From Doryteuthis pealeii (taxonomy: Eukaryota > Mollusca > Cephalopoda > Myopsida > Loliginidae): DNA of 64,000 bases. The position numbers and the translations under genes were made by a program. Below the pieces are notes generated by a model. The model ran no database searches, was not told the DNA's origin, and saw only the letters and a program-made list of their open reading frames with translations. Location of the stretch: the NCBI GenBank assembly GCA_023376005.1, contig CM042147.1, positions 118,646,912 to 118,710,911 on the forward strand, read 5' to 3'. The first letter of the stretch is position 1. Each line of letters opens with the position of its first letter. Positions 1-12,749 of the stretch are shown one piece after another.

Positions 1-91
1 CAGCACGCAGCATCCTAGCCTTATCTCTAGGTGTTTTGTTAGAGTCTAAGTGGCACTGATATGGCTACAGCTTGAAAGAATTATTTATCTT

Positions 92-94
<3 letters not shown>

Positions 95-134
<40 letters not shown>
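95..134. repeat. (TA)n microsatellite
   Basis: Uninterrupted TA dinucleotides. The counterpart in the direct copy lies at about 12501-12540. Confidence 0.95.
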
Positions 135-136
<2 letters not shown>

Positions 137-312
137 TTTGGTGCAGTACCAAGTTTCTTGGTACAAGGTGATTCTAGGCGGGTCTTAATTCTCTACCAGT
201 AGTTTGTTATAGAGTTCAGGTTTCATATGAGAGCTCAATGTTTAATTATTGTAAACAGTGTAAATGGTCCATAACCATGATACCCATGGTATTTAAGGCC
301 TTTTATTCCCAA

Positions 313-362
<50 letters not shown>

Positions 363-639
363 ATTTAGGCAGCATTTTTTCTTGTAGGCATATATTGTTA
401 AATAATGCAGCCATTTTCTGTCTGCAAGTTTTGTCCTTTGTTTTTTTCGTATTCATAATTCATAAACTGTAGTTAAACTGTTATGGGGGACCTCCAAAAA
501 AGTTTTCGTTTTAATTTTCCAGCCATTGTGCAAGTTCAGCCCTAACTGGATATTAGATCAAACCTTAACAGTAAAATAAATAAATGCATAAATAAACTCT
601 TGTTTTTTCATACACTTAGTCAACTTGTAAGTAAGTAAA

Positions 640-706
640 GTGGCCTAATGTCAGTATCAGCTAGACAGCGAGGGAGTCTATCCCCTTTTCACTAGTGCTA
701 GACCAA
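640..706 (-). mobile_element. SINE family A, 3' fragment
   Basis: Contains the minus-strand motif AAAGGGGATAGACTCCCTCG and the adjoining GGCCACTTTACTTAC end, shared with the full-length tRNA-headed SINE at 52.78 kb. The tRNA head is missing. Confidence 0.7.
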
Positions 707-716
707 GGAGATTATT

Positions 717-838
717 TTAGTGAAATCTCCATGTACCCAGACTTTGTGGACACCCTGTATAATAATGGAAAAATGACACAAATAAATACAATAGTGAAAT
801 CTCCATGTACCCAGACTTTGTGGACACCCTGTATAATA
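717..838 (-). mobile_element. Mariner-like MITE ends, two direct copies
   Basis: Two direct copies of a segment that on the minus strand reads TATACAGGGTGTCC followed by ACAAAGTCTGGGTACATGG. ACAGGGTGTCC is the usual start of mariner-type terminal repeats. No transposase ORF is present. Homologous copies lie at 13127-13236 and, inverted, at about 11370-11510. Confidence 0.7.
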
Positions 839-1225
839 AGTTGTGGCAAAATAAATTCTTGGTCAATTATTTTCTGCATTCTTAAACACTAGAGAAAGAA
901 TTATCATGTGAAATGACTTCTTTTTGTTATAAAATGTATTTAGCAACCAACCATGAAATAAGCAGTAAACTTGTGGCTGTAATTGTATCCAAGCAATAAC
1001 AAAACAAAAATGAATTCATTGTCACATGATAGCAATAGAAATGTTATCAGGCCAAATGTTGATGTCATTTCTATTTTATCAAATATCATCAGAAAATTTT
1101 AGGCTACATAGTTGAAAACAGATTCAATTGCTTTAATACTTTATGTACGTTTTGTTTTGGCGTAGGATTTTTTTTCAGCTTTTGGTTTATATTGACTGGC
1201 TGTCAGTGATGTTGATAGCTTTTTA

Positions 1226-2782
1226 ATTTAGTGCATCCTGGGATGCACATATTTGATTTGAATGAATCCACAGTAAATTTGATGGGTCCTAACTAAAGTT
1301 TATATTTATGAACAACTAAAGCTGTCTAACCCCTACCTTGCACCCCATATAGTGTAATTAATTTAGTGCATCCAGAGATGCATGTATTTGATTTGAATGA
1401 ATCCACAGTAAATTTGATGGGTCCTAACTAAAGTTTATATTTATGAACAACTAAAGCTGTCTAACCCCTACCTTGCACCCCATATATCAACAGTAAATTT
1501 GATGGGTCCTAACCACTACCTGTCTAACCCCTACCTTGCACCCATATAATTTAGTGCATCCATAGATGCATGTATTTTATTTGAATGAGTCCACAGTAAA
1601 TTTGATGGGTCCCAACTAAAGTTTATATTTATGAACAACTAAAGCTGTCTAACCCCTACCTTGCACCCCATATATCAACAGTAAATTGATGGGTCCTAAC
1701 CACTACCTGTCTAACCCCGACCTTGCACCCATATAATTTAGTGCATCCATAGATGCATGTATTTTATTTGAATGAGTCCACAGTAAATTTGATGGGTCCC
1801 AACTAAAGTTTATATTTATGAACAACTAAAGCTGTCTAACCCCTACCTTGCACCCCATATATCCACAGTAAATTTGATGGGTCCTAACCACTACCTGTCT
1901 AACCCCTACCTTGCACCCATATAATTTAGTGCATCCATAGATGCATGTATTTTATTTGAATGAGTCCACAGTAAATTTGATGGGTCCCAACTAAAGTTTA
2001 TATTTATGAACAACTAAAGCTGTCTAACCCCTACCTTGCACCCCATATATCAACAGTAAATTTGATGGGTCCTAACCACTACCTGTCTAAACCCCGACCT
2101 TGCACCCATATAATTTAGTGCATCCATAGATGCATGTATTTTATTTGAATGAGTCCACAGTAAATTTGATGGGTCCCAACTAAAGTTTATATTTATGAAC
2201 AACTAAAGCTGTCTAACCCCTACCTTGCACCCCATATATCACAGTAAATTTGATGGTCCTAACCACTACCTGTCTAACCCGACCTTGCACCCATATAATT
2301 AGGCATCCATAGATGCATGTATTTTATTTGAATGAGTCCACAGTAAATTTGATGGGTCCCAACTAAAGTTTATATTTATGAACAACTAAAGCTGTCTAAC
2401 CCTACCTGCACCCCATATATCACAGTAAATTTGATGGGTCCTAACCACTACTGTCTAACCCGACTTGCAACCCATATAATTTGTGCATCCATAGATGCAT
2501 GTATTTTATTTGAATGAGTCCACAGTAATTTGATGGGTCCCACTAAAGTTTATATTTAGGAACAACTAAAGCTGTCTAACCCCTACCTTGCACCCCATAT
2601 ATCCACAGTAAATTTGATGGGTCCTAACACTACCTGTCTAACCCACCTTGCACCCATATAATTTAGTGCATCCATAGATGCTAGTATTTTATTTGAATGA
2701 GTCCACAGTAAATTTGATGGGTCCCAACTAAAGTTTATATTTATGAACAACTAAAGCTGTCTAACCCCTACCTTGCACCCCA
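1226..2782 (+). repeat. 188-bp satellite array, first copy
   Basis: About eight monomers of the satellite described at 13.6 kb. Each contains GTGCATCCATAGATGCATG, a stretch of TTTGATGGGTCCCAACTAAAG type and CTAACCCCTACCTTGCACCC. Several monomers here carry one-base deletions. Confidence 0.9.
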
Positions 2783-2940
2783 TCAAATTTACTGTGGACT
2801 CCATTCAATAAAATACATGCATCTATGGATGCATATTATATGGTGCAAAGGTAGGGGTTAGACAGGTAGTGGGTTAGGACGCCATCAAATTTAACTGTGG
2901 ATATATGGGGTGGTNGCCCGATGGAGGGTAAGTTATGCGG
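2783..2940 (-). other. Satellite strand-switch and N-containing junction
   Basis: Satellite monomers flip to the minus strand at about 2783 and stop at an ambiguous base (N) at 2914. The bases after the N match the reverse complement of the 21.24-21.30 kb region (the GCCCGATGG stretch). A strand flip inside a satellite next to an N marks a doubtful join. Confidence 0.75.
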
Positions 2941-3639
2941 TACGCGTCAGCTCGGCGTCTGGTTAATCTGCACAGATGTCTGGTTGGGGATTTAAAAATA
3001 AAGTAAGATCAAAGCAAATCAGAGTCTTGTGTATTGACCCTCTAAAAACTACAATACACAGGCTCTGATAAAGAGAAATCCCAAACGAAGACCAGACCCG
3101 AAGTTCCCCCAAGAAAGTCCAGACCTTAAGAAGATCCCGACCAAGACAAGATGTTATAGATTCCAGAGCGGCCAGAAAATTAGAGTAGAAATTAAGTAAG
3201 TAATGAGAAGGGTAGCAAACATAAAAACTAGGTCAAAAACTCCATTACAGTGACTATTTATACATCAGTAAAGTTCATAAATTAGTTTGAATATCATAAA
3301 GTGAACATTTTCAGGTCAAGTTTTAATTATCCAACATTAACTGGTGTATCAATGAAATGCCAATGTCAAAAGAGAGTCTAGTCAAATACCATAGTGAAAT
3401 AGAGTTTTATATTGAAACTAGAAAAATATTCCCATTTAGGACCCATTGAGGTCTCGGTAGACAGATTGGGAGTATGGAAAAGAGAAATTTGCCAAGTGAT
3501 TTTTTTTTTTTTTTTAAAATATGTCCAGAGAGTTTTTAAACAATTAACATTTTTAAGATTTCTAGGAAAGGGAACATTTTGGCCTAATTTAAATTGAACT
3601 GGATATGGAATTTTATTAAGCTACAGGCTTATCTTAACA

Positions 3640-4140
3640 TAAGCAACAAAGGGATAGAATGACATTGTTAGCAACGAGAGCACTAGTCTGTCTATCAGGG
3701 AAGTTAAATAGAGTAGTCCACTCATATCTGACAGTTCTAACACTACGTGACAAGAGAGCATCAGGGCTAGTGGAGCTGAGGAGGAGAGATGTATCTGAAG
3801 AGAGAAGAGATACGTCGATTTGACCCACGATGTATATCTCGATCGTAGTTTCAGTATGCAGCAATTAATCGCAGACGTCTCTGTGTATATATTATCTAAA
3901 CTTATAGTGAGCACTTGTATTATCACTCACGACTTCTCAGTCGTCCGCTATTCCTAGCATATAGGCGAACGCAGGGCTGACGGTTGCACCGCCACTCGTT
4001 ATACTTTTGTGCGAAATTCCACGACTATACATACAGTTTAGAGTACATAGCGGCGCACTGCTGATGTATTCAGGAAAGTGTTCTAAAGATTTGTTTATTT
4101 CGCACAGGAGCGTTCAAAAGGCTACTGGCGATCAGGTATA
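3640..4140. other. Unmatched, scrambled-looking stretch
   Basis: This part of the left arm has no readable counterpart at the mirror position (20.33-20.60 kb), although both flanks align. Its composition is more even in the four bases than the A+T-rich surroundings. It could be low-quality consensus or an arm-specific insertion. I recognise no element in it. Confidence 0.45.
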
Positions 4141-4842
4141 TTCATAACAGAGTGAGAAGTCAATTGATGTCTTGTTTTGGGAGGTTATCTAATATTGCTT
4201 TATTGCTTAGGAAATTTAGCCAACTAAGTGGAAAAATCGGAATTTTTAGGTATGAATTTTTTGTGTCATTAATACTTAACTGGACAATAAAACTTTAGTA
4301 GACTAAAAACCATTTTGAAAAAAAAAAAAAAAAAAAAAATAAAGGAAAAAAAAAATTCACTCATCTTTAGTATAACTAGCATTAGCACCCTCCGGGCGGT
4401 AAGTATTAGTTTAATGTACTAAAATATTATATTAAAATTAAAAGGGCTAAATTGAACTAAATTAAGAATGCAGATAATGAAGTATTTGAAATAGTGGTGG
4501 TGGTATAGATTCGAAAATTAGAACAATCCTGAAATTTAACTCTTCCATCACTCTCGTCTTTCAATTGTTATTGTTTCTAATTTAAGTATTTAGTTAAAAG
4601 AGGAGTAAAGAATATAACTTAGTATTTTTCTTGTTAATCGGATTTCATTTAAGATTCATTGAAGAGATTTTTTGCTTATATTCATAAATAATAAACCTCA
4701 GTTAGAAATCAAAATAAATCTAAGCACATATTATTAATAAATCACATTTAAGTATCATATGCAAATTAGTCTTTCAGTTCACGCTGTAAACTGCTATTTT
4801 GTTGTATTATATAGAATATAATTTGCATGTTGTTTAGTAGTA

Positions 4843-5392
4843 GATATGGTTATACAGTGGCTTCGGCCTCTGGACCATGATATAATTAACGGCGCGATCC
4901 CAGGGGCTCATCCCCCCAGGCAACACTGCCCCTCGATATAAGGACAGGCTGGGTTTATTGCTCAGGCCTGAGGTTCGCACCCCTTGAAGGGGTATGTCCG
5001 ACGGATCGACGCAATTTTCACCTCCCCCCCATGAGTCTCGCCTTGTGGGTGGTCCAATAATGGGCCTTTTGCTGACCCTCAAGTGGGGTACGTGAAAATA
5101 TCAGATTATGGTTAACAGTGGCTTTCGGCTCTTGGGCCATTGATATAATAACGGCTGGTCTGGGATCCAGGGGGCATCCCCCTCTAGGCAACACTCTCCC
5201 CCTCGATTTAAGGGCAGGACTGGGTTTTTTGTCTTCTTCAGTTCGCCTGAGGCGTCCCCTTTGAGGGAATGCCGACGGATCGTACGACTTTGTTTTCACA
5301 CTGCCACCCATGAGTCTCGGCCTTGTGGGTGGTCCCACATAAATAGGGCTTTTGTGCTGACCGGACAAGTGGGGTACGTGGAAAATATCAAA
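4843..5392 (-). mobile_element. SINE-like family D, two tandem copies
   Basis: Two copies (about 4845-5100 and 5115-5390) of a roughly 270-bp element containing TGGGTTTATTG, CACCTCCC, TGAGTCTCG, GTGGGTGGTCC and GTGGGGTACGTG. The mirror locus at 19.24-19.51 kb has only one copy. The repeat includes the flanking GGTTAACAGTGGC, so the extra copy may come from unequal recombination between target-site duplications, or from misassembly. Confidence 0.7.
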
Positions 5393-6609
5393 GTAAGATA
5401 TGTTAACAAGTATTAATAGGTAAAACAATTTTAATAATAATTGCAGTTAAAATTAAAATAAAATCATTGAGAATGTGATGTAAACTAAGGGATTTGTGAC
5501 TTGGTAGTATATAGTTTCGGTTAACAGACAGAAAACACACAATCTCCATTATAATAAGAAGTAATATTGAAAACATAATTTTTTTCTAAAGGCTTTTATG
5601 AGATAAAATTACATTGTCTGCAGATAACAAAAGCTAGTCTAGACAGATACAGATTTGGTAAGTGGGTGGAAGGGTATTTTGTTTAGGTTTTTTTTTTGGT
5701 TTTTTTCTTTAGTTAGGTAGCCTTTTGCATTTATTCATCAAAGTTAGTATTTCCACTTTGGTCTGATTATTAATAAAATACTTTCCATTATTAAGTTTAA
5801 AGTTGAAGGCAACACACAAACACGTAATATATAGCACAGGCTTTAGTAATTTTCTATACACCCTAGCAGCCTATGGAAGACAGAGGGGGCAACTTTACTA
5901 CATTAAGTGCGTGAGTCGAACTTACCTGACTCAAAGCGTCCCGGTGCCTGGCCTGCGAAACTGCCCTATGGCAGAAAGAAGGAATGTAGTTGGGGCGGTA
6001 CGCCATTGACCATCTGAGTAAAGTGTCAAGAAGTTAGAGGGGGCATAGTGGACTTTTTATAAGGTTGGCGAGGCATTATGGTGACTACCATGGTGCATTG
6101 CAACTTTATTTGGGTTAAAAGCGACCATTTTTACCTGACGGTGCATGCATTTTTTGTTCTTCAGTAACAGAGTGGTCCGAAAGGGAAGAGGAAAAAGAGG
6201 AGGAAAAGAGAAAGCGAAAGAGATAGCTGGTGGAGACAAATTTTCAACTCACTAAGGGTAAATTAATGAATGAATTAGATAAAAACATTTCAGTTCCTAA
6301 AAGAAATTTAAACAATCAATTTCGAGCCTCTCTCAGAAATTGCTGACTTTGATGGGAGACAAAATAAATTAATTGTCTCCCTTTTACACTAAGGAGGGGC
6401 TCTCCATGTCCAACTTTCTTTTTGGTCACACGTGACAAGGCAAACCTAGATCACCACCCTTTTACGAATACGGTGTTAGAAATGACAGGATGTAGTCATT
6501 TGCTTCGCAGCACTACGAATGATGCCTGCCTTTGTTCCCAGACTCCTGAAAAATAGTAAGTCGCTTCCACTCTTGTTGTTAAACCAGTCTTCGTGTTCCT
6601 TGAACACCT

Positions 6610-6835
6610 TGTACTCTTTTGTGGTTTGATTTGGATTTTGTTTTGTTTTACAGCATATCAACCAGTAAGGGCCAAAGTGGAAATGTTGCATGTCATGGAC
6701 TGCTCAGGCCACAAGGTTCCATCCTTAAGCATCACGGGTCACCACCACAGCCAACAGGTGCCCCATTGGGGGAGTCTTACCCTCTGCAGAGGTGCAGTCA
6801 GTGTATCTACGCCCCCAGCCGACGAGCGGGTTATT
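6610..6835 (+). mobile_element. SINE-like family E copy
   Basis: Starts with a TTTTGTTTTACAGCATATCAACC module (also found in family C) and continues with CATCACGGGTCACC, CAACAGGTGCCCCATTGGGG, CTCTGCAGAGGTGCAGTC and CCCAGCCGAC. Related copies are at 17.77-17.98 (minus), 23.66-23.80 and 34.22-34.39 kb. Confidence 0.7.
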
Positions 6836-7014
6836 CTTTGCTATTATTGAACAAAATTAATAGCCCTATATTGTTTATTTCTGATAGCTTCAAGAAACGT
6901 AAAAGATCAAGACGGTTCACTTGTATTGCCGAATATAATGAAAGTCTTTTCTGTTTTGTTTTTTTTAGTATTTTTGGATTATTTGGACTGTTGTCCTCAC
7001 TTCATTCTTATCTT

Positions 7015-7057
7015 GTACTAACGTTTCCTCCGATGTGCCTCCGGCCTTCATCAGGTA
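7015..7057 (-). ncRNA. Penelope-type hammerhead-like motif, left-arm copy
   Basis: Minus strand: CTGATGA (7054-7048), an A, a GGCCGGAGG.. hairpin region, then GAAACGT. It mirrors the 17.57-kb copy. Helix I is short and stem II imperfect, so activity is doubtful. Motifs of this shape are known from Penelope-like retroelements. Confidence 0.4.
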
Positions 7058-7267
7058 TTTCTTGTCGGACTCGAGAATTTCTCGACAGGTCGGTTGTGGT
7101 TTGGGATAGAAAATTGGTTCCCTGCTTTGTATGTTGTATAATTAAATGTTATATTGTATTTTCTTTTTTCAGTAAATGGTTAAACTCAATTTAAAGAGAT
7201 GTATCTGCTTTGAAATAAACTTAAGGATTCATAGTTTTGTCAAGACTTAAATGGGAATTGAAACACA

Positions 7268-7555
7268 AACAGCTTCGTGCAGGATTGTACTCAGCTTCAT
7301 CCTAGGATTTGAAACTCAGCTTCATCCAGGTTTGTACTCAGCTTCATCCAGGATTTGTACTCAGCTTCTCGGATTTGTGCTCAGCTTCATCCAGATTTGT
7401 GCTCCAGCTTCATCCAGGATTGTACTCAGCTTCAATCCAGGATTGTGCTCAGCTTCATCATCCAGATGTTACTCAGCTTCATTCAAGATTTGTCCAGCCT
7501 CATCCAGGATTTGTACTCAAGCTTCATCAGGATTTGTACTCAGCTTCTTGTGTCC
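7268..7555 (+). repeat. 23-bp minisatellite, left-arm copy
   Basis: About a dozen degenerate copies of a TTCATCCAGGATTTGTACTC + AGC unit, with many one-base indels. Any protein read from it shifts frame between units, so it is not treated as coding. The cleaner version is at 17.12-17.35 kb. Confidence 0.9.
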
Positions 7556-7799
7556 AATTCCTTAATATAACCATTACACCATGTCTGCTTCCCCCAATTA
7601 TCAGCAGGACAAAGACATTCTGGAACATCTTTATCACCCCACCCCCGTTCTATTATGTGTCCTACCACTTCTTTTCTATTATATCTCTTACTTATTCCAG
7701 TATTAACCTTTTCATTAAATTTATGTAACTTTAAATTTGTTTGCAAGTGATTTTTTTTAAATTTCCCTATTTTATACTCTCTCTCTCTCTCTACATACT

Positions 7800-8400
7800 T
7801 TATCATAATGGAGATTGTGTGTTTGTCTGTCTGTAACTGAAATTACATTACTAATTCAAGCCACAATTCCCTTAATTATTTATATGACACATTCTCCATC
7901 ATTTTATTTTTATCTAAACCTCAATTATGAATAAAATTGGTTACATTATTAATACTGTGAACCTATCTATTCAATTGTTATTTATATTTACAACAAAATA
8001 GCGCTTTATAAATGTCAACAGGAAGGCTAATTTTGCATATTGATATTAAAATTTGATTTTAATAAATATATACTTAGTATTATTGATTTTTAATTGTTTA
8101 GTTTTATCTTATAAATATAACAAAATCTGAGATAAATCTTACGAAATCTATTAACAAGAACAAATACTGTAAATTTTATTCTTCTACTTCCAATTTTAAC
8201 TAAATAATTAAATTAGGAAAATTTAGGTATGAAAGACGGAGTTATGGAAAAACAATTTCAGTCGTTTCAATTTTTCGTTTTGAAATCTTTTTATCTGCAT
8301 TCTTATTTAGTTTCATTAACCTTTCTAATTTAATATAATATTTAATTGAATATAATCAGAATTTTATTTGAGACAGTATTTTTCCGTTTGTAGTTGAGTG
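7800..8400 (+). mobile_element. Helitron-like remnant, mirror of the 16.3-16.86 kb copy
   Basis: Begins with TCATAATGGAGATTGTGTG, the 5' region of the non-autonomous Helitron family, and runs through the shared body. The hairpin plus CTAG 3' end is not present. Confidence 0.55.
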
Positions 8401-8789
8401 TATTTGAGTTTTTTTATTTGCATTAATATGAAGTGTCTGGGTATTTTAAAGTTTTGAGAGGGTTTTTCAATGTGTTTGTATTCACCTCTAGATCTGTGGA
8501 CTGCATTTTTGAGTGCCTAGTAGGTAGAAACCGATTATAAGGCCTGTTGTAATTTTTGTTGTGTTGGGAGTAAAAGTGTATGTAGTCATTTTATTGTAAT
8601 GTTTGTTTGATGAATCGCACTCACAGACCTTTAGCTCCACCAACCCATAGGATGCTGATAGTACGTGTCCTGCATCACTGATGCATAAAAATCTAAAATA
8701 TGCATAAAAATCATTCCATGCATTCCAGTGTTTTTTCTCCTTCCAGCTAACTGTAAATACATTTCAAATATTTTCTGGAACGATTACAC

Positions 8790-10995
8790 TGTATGGAAGT
8801 GCAACAGGTAGGGGTTAGACGTCTTTAGTTGCTCATAAATAAAAGACTCTAATTTATTAAGAAACTTTAGTTGGGAGCACAAAAATTTCCTGGACTTCCT
8901 TCAATCAAATACATGCATCTTGGATGCAAACTAATTGGATAACTATATGGGGTGCAAGGTAGGGTTACGCAGCTTTTAGTTGTTCCTAAATTAACTTTAG
9001 TTGGGCCCATCAATTTACCTGTGGACCATCAAATCAAATACATCATCTCTGATGCAGTAAATATTAGCATAATGGGGTGCAAGGTGGGTTAAGATGGCTT
9101 TGTTATTCATTAAATATAAAACTTTGTTGGGACCCATAAATTTACTGTGGATCATTCAATAAAATCATGCATCTATGAGGCACTAAAATATTGGGTGCAA
9201 GGTAGGGGTAGACAGGTAGTGGTTAGGACCCATCAAATTTACTGTTGATTAATATGGGGCAAGGTAGGGGTTAGGACAGCTTTTGTTGTTCATAAATATA
9301 AACTTTAGTTTGGGACCCATCAAATTTACTGTGGACTCATTCAAATAAAATACATGCATCTATGGATGCACTAAATTAATATGGGTGCAAGGTGCGGGGT
9401 TAGACAGGAGTGGGTTAGGACCCATCAAATTTACTGTTGATATATGGGTGGAAGGTAGGGTTAGACAGCTTTAGTTGTTCATAAATAGAACTTTAGTTGG
9501 GACCCATCAATTCTGTGGACTCAATCAAATAAAATACATGCATCTATGGATGCAGCTCAATTTTATGGGTGCAAGGTAGGGGGTTAGACAGGTAGTGGTT
9601 AGGACCTCAATTTACTGTGGATAATGGGGTGCCAAGGTAGGGTTTAGACACTTTAGTTGTCCCTAAAAATATAAACTTTAGTTGGGACCATCAAATTTAC
9701 TGTGGACTCATTCAAATAAATACAATGCATCATGATGCACTATTATATGGGGCAAGTCGGTTAGACAGGAGGTAGTGGTTAGGACCCATCAATTTACTGT
9801 TGAATATGGGGTGCAAGGTAGGGTTAGACAGCTTTAGTTGTTTCATAAAAATATAACTTTAGTTGGGGACGCATCAAAATTTACTGTGACTCATTCAAAT
9901 AAAATACATGCATCTATGGATCAACTAAATTTATGGTGCAAGTCGGGGTTAGACGGTGTGGTTAGGACCCATCAAATTTACTGTGGTATACTGGGGTTGC
10001 AGGTAGGGTTAGACGCTTTATTTGTTCATAAATATAAACTTAGTTGGGACCATCAAATTTACTGTGCTCATTCAAATAAAAATTACAATGCATCTAATGG
10101 ATGCACTAATTAATGATTGGGTGCCAAGGTCGGGGTTAGAACAGGTAGTGGTTTATGGACCCATCAATTTACTGTTGATTATGGGTCAAGGTAAGGGGTT
10201 AGACAGCTTTAGTTGTTCATGGAAATATAAACTTTAGTTGGACCCATCAAAATTTACTGTGTACTCATTCAAATAAAAACATGGCATCTATGATGCCTAA
10301 ATTATATGGGTGAAGGTAGGGTTAGACAGGAGTGGTTAGGACCCATCAAATTTAGCTGTGGATATATGGGGTGCAAGTAGGGGGTTAAGACAGCTTTAGT
10401 TTTCATAAAATATAAACTTTAGTTGGGACCATTTCAATTTTACTGTGGACTCCATCAAATAAAACATGGCATCTATGGATGACTAAATTAATATGGGTGG
10501 TCAAGGTCGGGGTTAGACAGGTAGTGTTAGGACCCATCAAATTTACTGTTGATAATATGGGGTCAAGGAGGGGTTAGACAGCTTTAGTTGTTCATAAATA
10601 TAACTTTAAGTTGGGACCATCAGAATTTACTGTGACCTCATTCAAATAAAATACATGCACTATGGATGCACTAAATTTATATGGGTCAAGGTAGGGTTAG
10701 ACGTAGTGTTAAGGACCCATCAAATTTACTGTTGATATATGGGTGCAAGGTAGGGGTTAAGACAAGCTTTAGTTGTTCATGAAATTATAAGACTTTAGTT
10801 AGCGAACCCCATCAAATTTACTGTGGATTCATTCAAATCAAATACATGCATCTCTGGATGCAACTAAATAATTACACTATATGGGTGCAAGGTAGGGTTA
10901 GACAGCTTAGTGTTCATAATATAACTTTAGTTAAGGACCCACAAATTACTGTGGATTCAATTCAAAATCAAATATTGCATCCCAGGATGCACTGA
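8790..10995 (-). repeat. 188-bp satellite array, inverted and noisy copy
   Basis: Minus-strand satellite monomers containing TTTACTGTGGACTCATTC, ACATGCATCTATGGATGCA and GGTAGGGGTTAGACAG. Indels occur about every 10-20 bp and monomer length drifts. This contrasts with the regular array at 13.6-15.9 kb and resembles uncorrected long-read consensus. Confidence 0.9.
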
Positions 10996-12241
10996 AATAA
11001 AAAAGCTATCAACATCCCTGACAGCCAGTCTATAAACCAAAAGCTGTGGAAAAAAATCCTACGCCAAAACAAAACGTACATAAAGTATTAAGCATTGATC
11101 TGTTTTCAACTATGAGCTAAAATTTTCTGATGTATTGATAAAATAGAATGACATCAACTTGGCCTGATAAAATTTCTATTGCTATCATGTGACATGAATT
11201 CATTTTTGTTTTGTTATTGCTTGGATACAATTACAGGCCACAAGTTTACTGCTATTTCATGGTTGGTTGCTAAATACATTTTATAACAAAAAGAAAGTCA
11301 TTTCACATGATAATTCTTTCTCAGTGTTTAAGAATGCAGAAAATGAATTGACCAGATTTATTTTGCACACTTATTTATACAGGGTGTCCACAAAGTCTGG
11401 GTAACTGGAGATTTCACTATTGTATTTATTTGTGTCCTTTTTTCCATTATTTATACACGGGTGTCCCAAAGTCTGGGTACATGGAATGTCACTAAATAAT
11501 CTCCTTGGCTAGCACTATGAAAAAGGGGAAGACTCCCTCGCTGTCTAGCTGATACGACATTAGGCCACTTTTACTTACTTAGTGACTAAGTGTAATGAAA
11601 AACAAGAGTTTATTATGCATTATTTATTTTACTGTTAAGGTTTGATCTAATATCCAGTTAGGGCTGACTTGCACATGCTTGAAAATTTAAAAACGAAAAC
11701 TTTTTTGGAGGTCCCCCATAACAGTTTAACTACAGTTTTATGAATTATGAATACGAAAAAAACAAAGGACAAAAACTTGCAGACAGAAAATGGCTGCATT
11801 ATTAACAAATAATCCTACAAGAAAAAATGCGTAAATACACACAACACCCACACATATAATATTATAATAATATGTATATATATATTTGGGAATAAAAGGC
11901 CTTAAATGACATGGGTATCATGTTATGGACCATTTAACACTGTTTAAATAATAAACATTGAGCTTCTCATATGAAACCTGAACTCTATACAACTACTGTA
12001 AGAGAATTAAAGACCCGCCTAGAATCACCTTGTAACAAAGAAACTTGGTACTTTCGCACAAGTATATATATATTAATATATATATATATATATATATATT
12101 TTAAGATAATAATTCTTTCAAGCTGTAGCATATCAGTGCCACTTAGACTCTAACAAAACACCTAAGATAGGCAGGATGCTGCGTGCTGTCTTCATCAATT
12201 GGAAGCAGCACCCCAACAAAAAAACCCCGCCCTGTATAGCC

Positions 12242-12351
12242 ATTTGCCTTTTATCACATAAACCATCCAAGTAAGATGAACAAGACATGCTGGAAAAACA
12301 AGAATTGAACTCATAAGTGATGTCTCCTGTGTATCTTACACGTGGGCACAA
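12242..12351. other. Spacer between the arms of the giant inverted repeat
   Basis: About 110 bp with no inverted counterpart. It separates arm ends that share the GCTATACAGG sequence, the C/A-rich tract and the GAAGACAGCACGCAGC stretch. No sequencing-adapter-like sequence is visible in it. Confidence 0.7.
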
Positions 12352-12497
12352 TAGCTATACAGGCGGGGTTTTTTTTGTGGGGTGCTGCTTCCAAGATTTG
12401 ATGAAGACAGCACGCAGCATCCTAGCCTTATCTCTAGGTGTTTTGTTAGAGTCTAAGTGGCACTGATATGGCTACAGCTTGAAAGAATATTTATCTT

Positions 12498-12536
<39 letters not shown>

Positions 12537-12713
12537 TATACTTTGGTGCAGTACCAAGTTTCTTGGTACAAGGTGATTCTAGCGGGTCTTAATTCTCTAC
12601 CAGTTTTGTTATAGAGTTCAGGTTCATATGAGAGCTCAATGTTTAATTATTGTAAACAGTGTAAATGGTCCATAACATGATACCCATGGTATTTTAAGGC
12701 CTTTTATTCCCAA

Positions 12714-12749
<36 letters not shown>

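Larger units (their letters stand above)
1..2782 (+). repeat. Direct copy of the 12.41-15.2 kb region
   Basis: The first bases of the window reappear at 12408 and the two stretches run in parallel through the same TA array, TG array, mariner-like ends, SINE fragment and 188-bp satellite. The copy ends near 2782, where the satellite switches abruptly to the reverse-complement strand. Seen directly. This is either a real segmental duplication or a repeated pass over the same locus in the assembly. Confidence 0.85.
2941..12241 (-). repeat. Left arm of giant inverted repeat
   Basis: The reverse complement of this stretch follows 12352-21300 in order: tail at 2.94-3.4 kb against 20.8-21.3 kb, Helitron with SINE insert at 4.4-5.5 kb against 19.1-20.0 kb, Penelope-type motif at 7.05 kb against 17.57 kb, minisatellite at 7.3 kb against 17.2 kb, satellite at 8.8-11.0 kb against 13.6-15.9 kb. 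This arm carries far more one-base insertions and deletions than the right arm, carries two tandem copies of the SINE-like insert where the right arm has one, and has an unmatched stretch at 3.64-4.14 kb. Confidence 0.85.

Noticed and set aside
1081..1100. CTGATGA on the minus strand near 1095
   Set aside because: No stem II plus GAAA follows at a suitable distance.
7251..7728. Frames rich in LHPGFVLSF / SASSRICTQ
   Set aside because: Three frames of a 23-bp minisatellite; the unit shifts frame every copy.
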